64,000 nucleotides of DNA from Gemmatimonadales bacterium. Its GTDB lineage: Bacteria; Gemmatimonadota; Gemmatimonadetes; Gemmatimonadales; GWC2-71-9. Shown here piece by piece: positions 26,418 through 37,421 of this stretch. The stretch covers positions 1-64,000 of the forward strand of contig DATAOI010000022.1 of assembly GCA_036265815.1 (NCBI GenBank), written 5' to 3'. The notes beneath the pieces were generated by a model that was given only the letters and a program-made list of their open reading frames with translations, did no database searches and was not told the origin of the DNA. Both the position numbers and the translations under genes were made by a program. Numbering within the stretch: position 1 is the first letter of the stretch; every line of letters begins with the position of its first letter.

Positions 26418-27722
26418 CTAGTAAAGGCGCTCGAGCACGGTGCCCGGATAGTATGCCGCGAGGATCTGCTGATGACTCTGCCCGACGCGGGCGCGCCCGA
26501 CGGCCCCCCATTGGCAGAACCCCACCCCGTGGCCGGCACCCGCGCCGTCGGCCACCAGCCGGGTGACTCGCGCTCCCCCGCGCGTCGCGGTGAGGGTAAA
26601 GACGCTGCTCCGCAGGATGTCCCCCGTGGTCGAGCGGAGCACCTGGCGCACATTCGGGCCGTCCACCTGGACCTCGGAGCGGCGCAAGCCGATCGCCAGC
26701 TGGCCGACCCGGCCGGATGGAGTCCGATAGGCCACCCGCACGTCGGATACCTCCTCCGCGTCGCGGCTGGAGACCCCGACCGTCGGAAGCGTCCGCCGCA
26801 GGACGGCGCGCAGCTCGTCGCCGCCCCAGGTCTCCTTCCAGCGAAACCGGGGCGAGATGCTGCAGTAGACGGCGCCATCATCTGCGACGTCCGGAACGGA
26901 GCGCAGGTAGGGCCGATCCGCGCCCCGGAACACCTCGGTGCCGTCTGCCGTTCGACCGCCACAGGTGGAATAAAAGAAGGCGTCGATCGGCTGGCCCCCG
27001 TAGGTCAGGATTCGACCGCGGGTGGCCATCACGGCGTCGGTACCCTCCGGCGTCTCCCGCTCCGCGCCCCCGTAGACCTGATCGGCCACCGTGGCGTACA
27101 GGTCGAATCCCTGTACATCCCACCGGCGGAGGTGCCGGAGCGCGTACGTGCGGGAGACCACCGCCTGGGCCCGGAGCGCCTCCAGCTCGGCGGGAGCGCG
27201 CCGGCCCATCTCGGTCGACACCACACCGAGGAGATAGGTCTCCATCGGAAGCCGGTTGACGACCGTGAGGCCGGTCCGGTCTCGAAGGATCTCGATCATG
27301 CCGCGGTAGGGGCGGCCGTTCACCCGAACGAGCGCGCCGCTGTCGCTGCCCGTCACATCGATGATCTCCCCGCCGGTCGAGCCGCCTCCCGGCGCCCGCA
27401 CCGCGACGCCGCTGCCAGCGGTCACCGCCTGCCAGCTCTCTCCGGGCGACACGGCCGCGAGGCGAGCGCCGGACGGGTCGGTGACCGAGAGGCCCGCGTC
27501 GCCACTGATCACGGCCGACACCGCGCCGACCATCAGGCCGATGCGGACCAGCGGCTCGGCTGTCCCCGGCGCTCCGGGCGCCGGCTGCTCCGGGGCGACC
27601 GGGGTCGGCGAGGGCCCCGGCGCGCAACTCCCCATGGGGAGGGCCGCGCCCGCCGTCACCAGAAACGCGGCACCCCAACGCCGCAGTTGAACAGCGGCGG
27701 CGTCAGCCGCGATAGTTGCCAA
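26418..27722 (-). CDS. SpoIID/LytB-domain protein
   Basis: A 434-residue exported protein. The SpoIID domain, a lytic transglycosylase on stem-peptide-free glycan in Bacillus, is recognised from LPMETYLLGVVSTEMG with the catalytic-type Glu, LRAQAVVSRTYAL, FYSTCGGRT and HGVGFCQWGA. The N-terminus has a hydrophobic stretch ending in LPMGSC, a possible lipoprotein site. The TTG at 27722 overlaps the end of yajQ by 20 bases. Other weak starts downstream are possible, so the first 15 residues are uncertain. SpoIID proteins occur widely in non-spore-formers; a cell-wall remodelling role is likely. Confidence 0.85.
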   Translation of the reverse strand: MATIAADAAAVQLRRWGAAFLVTAGAALPMGSCAPGPSPTPVAPEQPAPGAPGTAEPLVRIGLMVGAVSAVISGDAGLSVTDPSGARLAAVSPGESWQAVTAGSGVAVRAPGGGSTGGEIIDVTGSDSGALVRVNGRPYRGMIEILRDRTGLTVVNRLPMETYLLGVVSTEMGRRAPAELEALRAQAVVSRTYALRHLRRWDVQGFDLYATVADQVYGGAERETPEGTDAVMATRGRILTYGGQPIDAFFYSTCGGRTADGTEVFRGADRPYLRSVPDVADDGAVYCSISPRFRWKETWGGDELRAVLRRTLPTVGVSSRDAEEVSDVRVAYRTPSGRVGQLAIGLRRSEVQVDGPNVRQVLRSTTGDILRSSVFTLTATRGGARVTRLVADGAGAGHGVGFCQWGAVGRARVGQSHQQILAAYYPGTVLERLY

Positions 27723-28206
27723 ACTTGAGCTCGATCCCGAAGTCCTGGGCCTTGAGCGCGCCGATCACCGCCTGCAGCTCGTCGCGCGAAGGGCTGGTCA
27801 CCCGGATCTCGTCGCCCTGGATGCTCGCCTGGGTCTTCTTGAAGCCGCCGTCCTTCACCGCCTTCACGATCTTCTTGGCGACGTCCTGGGGAATGCCCTG
27901 GGTGAGGCTCACCGTGCGGCGGACCGACTGCCCCGTCCCCTGCACGATATCGCCGACCTTGAGATTCTTGACCGGAACTCCCCGCTTGATCATGCGCGAC
28001 TGCAGCACGTCCACCAGCGCGTCCATCCGGAATTCGTCGTCGGCCGCGAGCCGGATCTCCGCCTTGTCCCGGTCGAACTCGATGGTGCAGTGGGTGCCCT
28101 TGAAATCGTAGCGCTGCGCGATCTCCTTCAACGCCTGGTTGACCGCGTTGTCGACCTCCTGCAGGTCGGCACCGGTGGACACGTCGAATGAGGAATTGCT
28201 GGCCAT
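27703..28206 (-). CDS. yajQ: YajQ family nucleotide-binding protein
   Basis: A 167-residue YajQ/DUF520 protein. It starts MASNSSFDVSTGADLQEVDNAV and contains YDFKGTHCTIEFDRDK. KKIVKAVKDGGFKKTQASIQGDEIRVTSPSRDELQAVI makes up most of the second half. Homologues bind nucleic acids and nucleotides, and in Xanthomonas a homologue is a cyclic-di-GMP effector. The gene is divergent from the methionine operon, with about 90 bases between its start and the met promoter. Its stop overlaps the SpoIID-like gene. Confidence 0.95.
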   Translation of the reverse strand: MASNSSFDVSTGADLQEVDNAVNQALKEIAQRYDFKGTHCTIEFDRDKAEIRLAADDEFRMDALVDVLQSRMIKRGVPVKNLKVGDIVQGTGQSVRRTVSLTQGIPQDVAKKIVKAVKDGGFKKTQASIQGDEIRVTSPSRDELQAVIGALKAQDFGIELKFGNYRG

Positions 28207-28298
28207 AGCGGGAACGGCGCGGTCGGTGAGAGGACGGATGATGCCGGACGGACGCGGGAAGGATTACCCCGTCGGTAGGGCCCAAGCAAGCGCTTCGC

Positions 28299-28327
28299 TT
28301 GACAGCCGGCCGGGCCCCCGGTACTCT
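28299..28327 (+). promoter_or_regulatory. Promoter of the methionine operon
   Basis: A perfect -35 box TTGACA (28299-28304) is followed after 17 bases by TACTCT (28322-28327), a weaker -10 box. Transcription would start near 28334, immediately before the first stem of the aptamer. The leader to the metY ATG would then be about 367 bases. The preceding stretch from 28207 holds no gene. Confidence 0.6.
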
Positions 28328-28340
28328 ACCCGGTAGTCTA

Positions 28341-28418
28341 CCAACGGCGGTTGATTTAGGGCCACTTGCTCCCGCCGGCCCCGGACGTTCAGGGCAAACC
28401 AAAGAGCTAAAGCGCCGG
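28341..28418 (+). ncRNA. SAM-II-like riboswitch aptamer
   Basis: The leader of the metY operon contains the SAM-II core. P1 pairs CGGCGG (28345-28350) with CCGCCG (28372-28377). The loop carries the conserved TTGATTTA (28351-28358) and TTGC (28366-28369), with 7 bases between them. The 3' pseudoknot strand has AGCTAAA (28405-28411). Between P1 and that strand sits an extra small hairpin, about 28379-28395 (GCCC...GGGC), absent from the most compact SAM-II RNAs. SAM-II (metA-type) aptamers usually control metA/metX/metY genes, matching the genes downstream. I could not fully resolve the second pseudoknot helix by eye. Confidence 0.65.
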
Positions 28419-28562
28419 ATGTACGCCCTCCGCGCTGATCTGGCCGGGGGGCGTTGCGTTTCACGCGGTTGCCTATCGCCCCGAGTGCTGGCTTCGCCAA
28501 CCCTGGACCCGACATGCTGCCTCAGTTGCGCGGGTGCTGTCGAATGTTCGCCTGTCGCCCCT

Positions 28563-28588
28563 GTCCGGGGTGGACGGTGCCGTCCGGG
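28563..28588 (+). promoter_or_regulatory. Candidate antiterminator strand of the met leader
   Basis: GTCCGGG occurs twice, at 28563-28569 and 28582-28588. Each copy is complementary to CCCGGAC at 28641-28647, which is the 5' arm of the terminator. Pairing of either copy with that arm would prevent the terminator from forming, giving a two-state switch. This is inferred from complementarity alone. Confidence 0.4.
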
Positions 28589-28637
28589 TACACGCGGGAG
28601 GGAAACGGAGTGTAGCAGTCCCTCAGGCGACGATCCC

Positions 28638-28673
28638 AGGCCCGGACCACCGCTCGAGTGGTCCGGGCCTTTT
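28638..28673 (+). terminator. Intrinsic terminator (attenuator) upstream of metY
   Basis: A perfect 12-bp stem pairs 28639-28650 with 28658-28669, extended by one A-T pair. It closes a 7-base loop and is followed by TTTT. It ends 28 bases before the metY ATG and after the SAM-II-like aptamer, so it is placed to stop transcription before the operon. No gene upstream on this strand needs a terminator here, which favours an attenuator. Confidence 0.85.
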
Positions 28674-28698
28674 CGCTGACCTATTTCCCCAGGAGTGA

Positions 28699-31264
<2,566 letters not shown>

Positions 31265-31268
<4 letters not shown>

Positions 31269-32299
31269 CCGCCGGGCTCACCTCCGAATCGCTGGCCGGT
31301 GACCTGGCACTGGGTGAGTTCCGGACGGCGGCGGGGCACCAGCTCAAGGGGCTACGCCTCCGGTACCGAGTCCTGGGAAACCCGGAGCTCGCCCGCCGGC
31401 ACGGATGGATGCTGGTGTTCCACGCCTTGACCGGCAGCGCCGAGGTGGAAACCTGGTGGGGACCGATGGTTGGACCAGGCCGGCCGCTCGACACCACGCG
31501 ACATGCGATCGTCTGCGCCAATCTCCTGGGAGGCTGCTATGGGTCCACCGGACCTCGCGATTGGTCGATCGATCGCACGGACCCTTTCCCCGAGCTCACG
31601 CCCTCGGATCTCGCCCGGGCGCATATCCCCCTGCTCCGCCACCTCGGCGTCGAGCGGCTGGCGCTGGCCACCGGCGGCTCACTAGGCGGCATGGTGGCCT
31701 TGGAATGGGGACGGCTCTCCAGCGTGCCGGTGGATCGGCTCGTGGTCTTCGCCGCACCCGCCGCGACCTCGGCTCAAGCGATCGCCTGGAATACGGTGCA
31801 GCGGATGGCCATCGAGGCCGATCCCGCGTGGAACGGAGGCCGCTACCCGGAGGGAGCGGGCCCCGTGGCAGGTCTGGCCGCCGCTCGCGCTCTCGCGATG
31901 ATCACCTACCGCAGCGCCCTCGAGTTCGAGGAGCGCTTCGGGCGGCGCTCCTCCCGGGCGCCGGGTCGATTCGACGTCGACCACTATCTCCGCCGCCAGG
32001 GCGACAAGCTGGTGGCGCGGTTCGACGCGGCGAGCTACGTGTCGCTGATGCGCAGCATGGACCTGCACGACGTGGGCGATCTCTCCCGCGCGGCTCGCGA
32101 GACCGCTGCACGGGTCGGCACCATCATCGGGGTGGGCGTGGGCAGCGACATCCTGTACCGCTGCGAGGAGGTGCGTGACTGGGTCGATGCCTATCGTGCG
32201 GCGGGCGCGGCGGCCGAGTACCGGGAGATCACCTCGACTGCCGGCCACGATGCATTCCTGATCGAATGGGATCAGGTGGAGGCGATCCTCCGCGGCTGA
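31265..32299 (+). CDS. metX: Homoserine O-acetyltransferase
   Basis: Alpha/beta-hydrolase-fold acyltransferase of 344 residues. It shows the MetX pattern HALTGSAEV, ANLLGGCYGSTGPRD, and the nucleophile Ser in ATGGSLGGMVALEW. The Asp of VGSDILY and the His of TAGHDAFL complete the triad. The neighbouring metY favours O-acetylhomoserine as product, although acyl-donor choice in this family (acetyl or succinyl) cannot be told with certainty by eye. The GTG start overlaps the kinase stop. It is the last gene of the operon; the convergent sigma gene ends about 70 bases later and I see no terminator between them. Confidence 0.92.
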
Positions 32300-32371
32300 C
32301 CTCGACCGACGGGCACGGATGCGCGGCGTGAAGGTGGATGTCCGGCGGGCGAGGCGGAGATGCCCCCGGGG

Positions 32372-33241
32372 TCAGGCGAGGAAGCTCTCCAGCGCCCGGG
32401 CGCGACTCACATGGCGGAGGCGACTCAGCGCCTTTTCCTTGATCTGGCGCACCCGCTCGCGAGTGATGCCCAGCAGGCTGCCGATCTCCTCGAGCGTCAT
32501 CGGCTCGGGGCCGTCGAGGCCGAAATAGAGCCGCAGGATCTTGGCCTCCCGTTCCTTCAGGGTGGACAGCACCTCTTCAATGGACTCGGTGAGCGCGTGC
32601 TCGAAGGTTTCGGAATCGGGGCCTGGGTTCTGAGTGTCCGGCAGGTAGTCCAGCAGCTTGTTGTCTTCGCCCGGGGTGAGCGGTGCATCGAGCGAGAGGT
32701 GGTTCTGCGAGATGGAGAGCGTCTTCTGCACTTCCTCCATCGAGATGTCCATCCCCTCCGCGATCTCGGAGGGGGTCGGCTCACGGCCGAGCTCCTGGAG
32801 CAGCGCCGAGGAGCGCTTGCCGATCCGGTGGAGCGTGCCGGCCCGATTGAGCGGTACCCGCACGATCCGGCTCTGCTCGGCGAGGGCCTGCAGGATGGCC
32901 TGCCGGATCCACCACACCGCGTAGGAGATGAACTTGATGCCCTTGGTCTCGTCGAATTTATGGGCCGCGCGGATGAGGCCGAGGTTTCCCTCGTTGATCA
33001 GATCCGCGAGCGAGACCCCCTGGTTCTGATACTTCTTGGCCACCGACACGACGAACCGCAGATTGCTGCGGACCAGCTTGTCGAGGGCTTCGCCATCTCC
33101 CGTACGGATCCGCTGGGCGAGGTTGACTTCCTCCTCCTGCGGAATCAGCGGGTACTTGCTGATCTCGCGGAGGTACTGGTCCAGCGACCCCTCATCGAAC
33201 GAGGGTCCCCGCTTGCCGGAACCGACCTGCATTGGACGCAT
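32372..33241 (-). CDS. rpoD: RNA polymerase sigma factor, RpoD/SigA type (short)
   Basis: A 289-residue sigma-70 factor. It has region 1.2 (SLDQYLREISKYPLIPQEEE), region 2 (DLINEGNLGLIRAAHKFDETKGIKF, YAVWWIRQAI), region 3, and region 4.2 with LEEIGSLLGITRERVRQIKEKALSRLR. Region 1.1 and the long non-conserved insert of E. coli RpoD are absent, as in the primary sigma of Bacteroidota. The perfect RpoD-type 2.4 and 4.2 sequences favour a housekeeping factor, but a second sigma elsewhere in the genome cannot be excluded. An internal ATG three codons in is an alternative start. About 200 bases upstream hold no gene. Confidence 0.88.
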   Translation of the reverse strand: MRPMQVGSGKRGPSFDEGSLDQYLREISKYPLIPQEEEVNLAQRIRTGDGEALDKLVRSNLRFVVSVAKKYQNQGVSLADLINEGNLGLIRAAHKFDETKGIKFISYAVWWIRQAILQALAEQSRIVRVPLNRAGTLHRIGKRSSALLQELGREPTPSEIAEGMDISMEEVQKTLSISQNHLSLDAPLTPGEDNKLLDYLPDTQNPGPDSETFEHALTESIEEVLSTLKEREAKILRLYFGLDGPEPMTLEEIGSLLGITRERVRQIKEKALSRLRHVSRARALESFLA

Positions 33242-33440
33242 GAGACTGGACCTCGAACTGAACCGGGGGATCGACTGGAAAAGCGGCGCGGCTTTTAGAG
33301 AACATCCTCAACACCACACCGAAAGAATACGCCGGAAGCTTGAGCCTGACGAACCTTACTCTCCGGCCAAGCGCCGCGCAACCGCTCCCCGCGCGCCCGC
33401 TCGAAGCGCGGGTCATTCATCACCGAGGTCGCGCGAGCTG

Positions 33441-34931
33441 CTACACGTCGTAGGTGTCGATCTGCGCGCGCTGCAGCCGTCCGGAGTAGTCCACGTAGCA
33501 GACCTTGGTCTCCGAGTAGAACTCGTACACCTCCCAGCCGCCCTCGCGATGCCCGTTCCCGGTGGCTTTCACGCCCCCGAACGGCAGATGCGCCTCCGCG
33601 CCGATGGTGGGCGCGTTGACGTAGGTGATGCCGTTATCGAGCTCCTGCATGGCACGGAACGCCTGGTCCACATCGTCGGTGTAGATCGAGCTGGAGAGTC
33701 CGTAGCGGACGTCGTTGTTGACCCGGACGGCCTCGTCGAACGACCCCACCCGGATGACGCTCAGCACTGGACCGAAGATCTCCTCCTGCTCCAGGCGGCT
33801 CTTGGCCCGCACCCCAGCGAAGACCGTGGGCCGGAAGAACCAGCCGCGGCCCAGGCGCCCGCCAGGGGCCTTGCCGCCGGTCACCAGCTCGGCCCCTTGC
33901 TCGCGCCCGATCTCGACGTACCGCTCCACCTTCTCCCGGGCCGCTTCGTGGATGAGCGGGCCCACATCGGTCTTGTCGGCCCGTCCGTCTCCCAGCCGCA
34001 ACCCCTCGGCCGCGTCAGCCAGACGGCGGAGGAAGCGATCGTGCACCTTGCGATGCAGGATCAGACGGCTGGTGGCGGTGCAGCGTTGGCCGGTGGTGCC
34101 GAACGCGCCCCAGAGCACCCCCTCCAGCGCGAGGTCGAGATTGGCATCGTCCATCACGATCATGGCGTTCTTGCCGCCCATCTCCAGAGACAGACGCTTG
34201 TGCATCCGGCCGCAGGTCTCGCCGATGACGGCGCCGGTCTCGGTCGATCCGGTGAAGGAGATCACCGGCACATCGGGATGCTCCACCAGCGCCTTGCCCG
34301 CGGTCTCGCCCCGGCCGTGGACCAGCTGGACCACCTCCGGCGGCAGACCCGCCTCCAGCAGCAGCTCGACTAGCAGGTGCACCGTGTGGGGGACGTCCTC
34401 CGATGGCTTGATCACCACCGAGTTTCCACAGAGCAGCGCGGGAAACATCTTCCAGGTCGGAATGGCGAGGGGAAAGTTGAACGGGGTGATCAGGCCCACG
34501 ACCCCGATCGGCCGGCGGTAGCTCATCGCCCACTTGGAGCGAAGCTCCGAGGGCACCACGTGACCGAAGAGCCGCCGCCCCTCGGTGGCCGCGTAGTACG
34601 CGGTATCGATGCCCTCCTGCACGTCACCCCGGGTTTCGGCGAGCACCTTCCCCATCTCCCGGGTCATCGCGCTGGCGATCGCCTCCTTGCGCTCGACGAG
34701 CAGGTCGCCCACCCGGCGCAGCACGTCGCCCCGCACCGGCGCCGGCGTGCGCGACCAGCGCGCGAACCCGCGCCGCGCCGAGCGGACCGCCGCATCCACG
34801 TCCCGGTGATCCGAATCCGGGAAGCGGCCGATCAGGTCGCTGGTCTCCGCGGGGTTGCGGTTCTCGAAGTAGGCGTCGGTGGCGGGTGCGACCCAGTCAC
34901 CGGCGATGAAGTTGCGGAAGGTCTTGGCCAT
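33441..34931 (-). CDS. Aldehyde dehydrogenase family protein
   Basis: NAD(P)-dependent aldehyde dehydrogenase of 496 residues starting MAKTFRNFIAGDWVAP. Conserved parts are TPFNFPLAIPTWKMFPAL, the nucleotide-binding FTGSTETGAVIGE, and the general-base Glu in SLEMGGKNAMIVMDDA. The catalytic Cys is in FGTTGQRCTATSRLI. EEIFGPVLSVIR and LPFGGVKATGNGHREGG also fit. The GQRCTATSR segment resembles alpha-ketoglutaric or aminoadipic semialdehyde dehydrogenases, but the substrate is not certain. The coding region starts 3 bases after the stop of the upstream membrane protein gene, suggesting one transcript. Confidence 0.93.
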   Translation of the reverse strand: MAKTFRNFIAGDWVAPATDAYFENRNPAETSDLIGRFPDSDHRDVDAAVRSARRGFARWSRTPAPVRGDVLRRVGDLLVERKEAIASAMTREMGKVLAETRGDVQEGIDTAYYAATEGRRLFGHVVPSELRSKWAMSYRRPIGVVGLITPFNFPLAIPTWKMFPALLCGNSVVIKPSEDVPHTVHLLVELLLEAGLPPEVVQLVHGRGETAGKALVEHPDVPVISFTGSTETGAVIGETCGRMHKRLSLEMGGKNAMIVMDDANLDLALEGVLWGAFGTTGQRCTATSRLILHRKVHDRFLRRLADAAEGLRLGDGRADKTDVGPLIHEAAREKVERYVEIGREQGAELVTGGKAPGGRLGRGWFFRPTVFAGVRAKSRLEQEEIFGPVLSVIRVGSFDEAVRVNNDVRYGLSSSIYTDDVDQAFRAMQELDNGITYVNAPTIGAEAHLPFGGVKATGNGHREGGWEVYEFYSETKVCYVDYSGRLQRAQIDTYDV

Positions 34932-34933
34932 CG

Positions 34934-35416
34934 TTAAGGCGTCTTGGGTGTGGGAGCGGGAGCGGCGCTGGGCGCCTCGGAGGGACACATCCAGGTCCGG
35001 CTCTCCTTGGCGTAGCCGATCCGCGGCAGGACTTCACGCGCGGTCAGGATGCCGGCCCAGGCGAGGACCGTCAATGCGAGCAGGTGGGCAAACCCCCGGC
35101 GGTGCGCCCAGCTCGAGAGGGCGCCGAGCACCCCGACGATGATGGTGATCCCGGCCGCGCCGAGGAAGAAGAAGAGCTGCAATCCGCAGGTCTTCTCGTA
35201 GGGCCATAGCGGGAGCGCCGCCGCGAGGGCCACGGCGAGCAACACCCAGAACCAGGCGAGCGCCACCGATCGCCGGCGCGGCGCGGGCACTCCCGCCGGA
35301 CTCCTCGGCGCGGCGCCAGCGGTTGGGGGTGAGCCGGCCGGGGTGGCGCCTTGCTTGGCGATGGCCTTGTCGATATTGGCCAGCTCCCGGTCCCAATCCC
35401 TTGGCGGATCGCTCAT
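34934..35416 (-). CDS. Small membrane protein of unknown function
   Basis: A 160-residue protein with a hydrophilic N-terminus (MSDPPRDWDRELANIDKAIA) and a Pro/Ala-rich linker. Three hydrophobic segments follow from about residue 48 (ALAWFWVLLAVALAAALPLW, LFFFLGAAGITIIVGVLGAL, FAHLLALTVLAWAGILTA). The C-terminus is Pro/Ala-rich. I recognise no family. The ATG overlaps the stop of the response regulator gene in an ATGA, so the two are likely translated together. Confidence 0.7.
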   Translation of the reverse strand: MSDPPRDWDRELANIDKAIAKQGATPAGSPPTAGAAPRSPAGVPAPRRRSVALAWFWVLLAVALAAALPLWPYEKTCGLQLFFFLGAAGITIIVGVLGALSSWAHRRGFAHLLALTVLAWAGILTAREVLPRIGYAKESRTWMCPSEAPSAAPAPTPKTP

Positions 35417-36777
35417 GCCGTGTCCCGTGTGATGCCGTAGCGCTCGATCTTCTTGTACAGGTTCGAGCGCGGCATCTTGAGCGCCCGCGCCGTCTCCGAG
35501 ACGTTCCAGTCGTGCTCCCGGAGCTTGATGGCGAGGAAGCTCTTCTCGGCTTCCTGCCTGAACGTCTCGAAGGTCTGCTCCCCGCCGGTCTCGCCCGCGG
35601 ATTGGCCTCCGTTGCCCCCCGGCAGGAGGCGATCGACGTCCGCGGGGGTGACCACCTTGCCTGGGGCCAGGATCAGCGCGCGCTCCACCGCGTTGCGCAG
35701 TTCGCGGATGTTGCCCGGCCACTGGCGTGCCTGGAGCCGCCGCACGGCGTCCTCGGCGAATGTCTTCCCCGGCACCCCGGCGCCGGCCGCCAGCTGCCCG
35801 GCGAAATGGGCCACCAGCGCCGGAATGTCCTCCACCCGATCTCTCAGTGCGGGGACCTCGATCGGGACCACGTTCAACCGGTACAGCAGATCCTCCCGGA
35901 AGCGCCCATCCGCGATCTCCACCTCGAGGTCTTTGTTGGTGGCCGCGAGCACCCGCACATCGACCTGGATCGACTTGGAGCCGCCGATCCGGGTGACCAC
36001 CCCCTCCTGCAGGACTCGGAGCAGTTTGGCCTGGGCCGAGAGCGACATGTCGCCGACCTCGTCGAGGAACAGCGTGCCGCCGTCGGCCTGCTCGAACTTT
36101 CCGGCGCGATCGGCGAAGGCGCCCGTGAAGGAACCCTTCATGTGGCCGAAGAGCTCGCTCTCGATCAGCTCCGAGGGAATGGCGGCGCAGTTCACCTCGA
36201 CGAAGGCGCGATCGCGGCGGGGCGAAGCCTCGTGCACCCCGCGGGCCACCAGCTCCTTGCCCGTGCCGTTGTCTCCAGTGATCAACACCCGTGCTGCGGT
36301 AGGTCCGACTTTGGCGATCAGCTCCCGCACGGCCTGCAGCCCCGGGCTCGATCCCACCATCTGATAGCGGCTCTCGGCCACCTCCCGCAGGCGGGCGTTC
36401 TCGCCCACCAGCTCGGCGTGCGCGAGCGCGTTCCGGACCGTGAGGAGAAGCCGGTCGGTGTCGAGCGGCTTCTCCAGGAAATCGAAGGCGCCACGCTGAG
36501 TGGCTTCGACCGCCGTCGCGATCGTCCCATGTCCCGAGATCATCACGATCTGGGCGCGGGAGTCAATTGCCCGAAGACGGCTCAAAGTCTCCAGGCCGTC
36601 CAGGCCGGCCATCTTCACATCGAGGAACACCAGATTGGGCCGGAACTCCGAGTAGACCGTGATGGCTTCTCCGCCCGAGGCAGTGACCCGCACCTCCAGG
36701 TCCTCGTACTCGAGGACCTGCTTCAAGGCCTGGCGGATGCCGGCCTCGTCGTCGACGATGAGCACGCGGTGGCTCAT
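35413..36777 (-). CDS. NtrC/NtrX-family sigma-54-dependent response regulator
   Basis: A 454-residue activator. The receiver domain (residues 1-120) has LIVDDEAGIRQAL, phospho-acceptor Asp in LVFLDVKMAGLDG, and FLEKPLD. The AAA+ domain (about 140-370) has Walker A GDNGTGKEL, the sigma-54 contact loop written GSFTGA rather than the usual GAFTGA, and Walker B GGTLFLDEVGDM. The Fis-type helix-turn-helix ends the protein (NVSETARALKMPRSNLYKKI). The large NtrY-like kinase at 46763 is a plausible but distant partner. The ATG at 36777 starts the receiver domain and overlaps the upstream gene in an ATGA. Confidence 0.93.
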   Translation of the reverse strand: MSHRVLIVDDEAGIRQALKQVLEYEDLEVRVTASGGEAITVYSEFRPNLVFLDVKMAGLDGLETLSRLRAIDSRAQIVMISGHGTIATAVEATQRGAFDFLEKPLDTDRLLLTVRNALAHAELVGENARLREVAESRYQMVGSSPGLQAVRELIAKVGPTAARVLITGDNGTGKELVARGVHEASPRRDRAFVEVNCAAIPSELIESELFGHMKGSFTGAFADRAGKFEQADGGTLFLDEVGDMSLSAQAKLLRVLQEGVVTRIGGSKSIQVDVRVLAATNKDLEVEIADGRFREDLLYRLNVVPIEVPALRDRVEDIPALVAHFAGQLAAGAGVPGKTFAEDAVRRLQARQWPGNIRELRNAVERALILAPGKVVTPADVDRLLPGGNGGQSAGETGGEQTFETFRQEAEKSFLAIKLREHDWNVSETARALKMPRSNLYKKIERYGITRDTA

Positions 36778-37421
36778 GGGCGTGTCGCTCCATACAGAGT
36801 AGCACCGCTGGGCCGAAGCCGGACGGCCCGGACGCCCGGCGGGACACGCCAGGGTACCGTGCGCTGCCGCGGATCGCCCAGCGCCCGCGAGACCAGACGC
36901 GGAACCATCGCGTCTGGCAGCGGGAAGTCTCGAATTCGGACGGAGCGGATCGCCCACTCACCGCTCCCGGGACCGAGAACCCGCAAGGGGCCCACCGCCT
37001 GTACCGGCTCGTAGGCTCGCAAGGCCACGCCGAGCGGTCCCACCAGCTCCTTCGGCAGCCGAGCGGTCCTGAGCCGGGCGTGTACCGCGACTTCCCCGTC
37101 GAGCAGTTGCACCTGCAGTGAATCGAGCTCCTTTCGAAACTCCGGTTGCAGTCCGCTGCCCATGAGGGACGCCACTTCGGAGGCAGTGAGCACGATCGAG
37201 TCGGCACGCCATCCGTTGAGCGAGTCCACCTTGGACCGCGCCGATGCCAGCGCGCGTGCACCCGGGCGCCCGCCCGAGACGCTCGGCGCCGCTGCCGCGC
37301 GATCGCCCAGGATCCGCCGGCCCTCCCGCAGGAGCCGGTCGCGGTAGAGCCAGCCGAGCGCCAGGCCCGCGATCAGGCCGAGCCAGCCGATGAGCCGGAG
37401 CGGCGCGCTGAGACAGCCCAT
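36774..37421 (-). CDS. Conserved-type hypothetical protein with N-terminal anchor
   Basis: A 215-residue protein I do not recognise. Residues about 8-25 form one hydrophobic helix (LIGWLGLIAGLALGWLY). The rest is soluble and probably periplasmic. A repeated LTASEVASLM and LDSLQVQLLDGEVAVHARL pattern suggests a mixed alpha/beta domain of about 130 residues, possibly a lipid-binding or scaffold fold. It overlaps thpR upstream (TGATG) and the response regulator downstream (ATGA), so it sits in a coupled cluster with them. Confidence 0.7.
   Translation of the reverse strand: MGCLSAPLRLIGWLGLIAGLALGWLYRDRLLREGRRILGDRAAAAPSVSGGRPGARALASARSKVDSLNGWRADSIVLTASEVASLMGSGLQPEFRKELDSLQVQLLDGEVAVHARLRTARLPKELVGPLGVALRAYEPVQAVGPLRVLGPGSGEWAIRSVRIRDFPLPDAMVPRLVSRALGDPRQRTVPWRVPPGVRAVRLRPSGATLYGATRP

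Larger units (their letters stand above)
28419..28679 (+). other. Open leader frame between aptamer and metY (coding status doubtful)
   Basis: An ATG lies directly after the aptamer and opens an 86-codon frame with eight cysteines. It runs through the terminator hairpin and stops 22 bases before metY. No good ribosome binding site precedes it, and long chance frames are common at this GC content. The same stretch can form several RNA hairpins, including GGACGG/CCGTCC near 28572-28585 and a nested stem bounded by GGGGCG and CGCCCC. It could be a leader peptide, a structured RNA spacer, or neither. Confidence 0.2.

Noticed and set aside
25920-27728. Open frame of about 600 codons on the plus strand opposite the oxidoreductase and SpoIID-like genes
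   Set aside because: It spans two well-supported minus-strand genes and their junction and has no domain; a GC-driven shadow.
28419-28640. Leader region considered as SRP RNA, 6S RNA or RNase P RNA
   Set aside because: None of the conserved segments (GGAA/AGCAG of SRP, GAGGAAAGTCCGGGC of RNase P) is present; 6S has no primary motif to support it.
33242-33440. Promoter search upstream of the sigma factor gene
   Set aside because: A TATTCT-like -10 exists on the minus strand, but no credible -35 lies at 16-18 bases.
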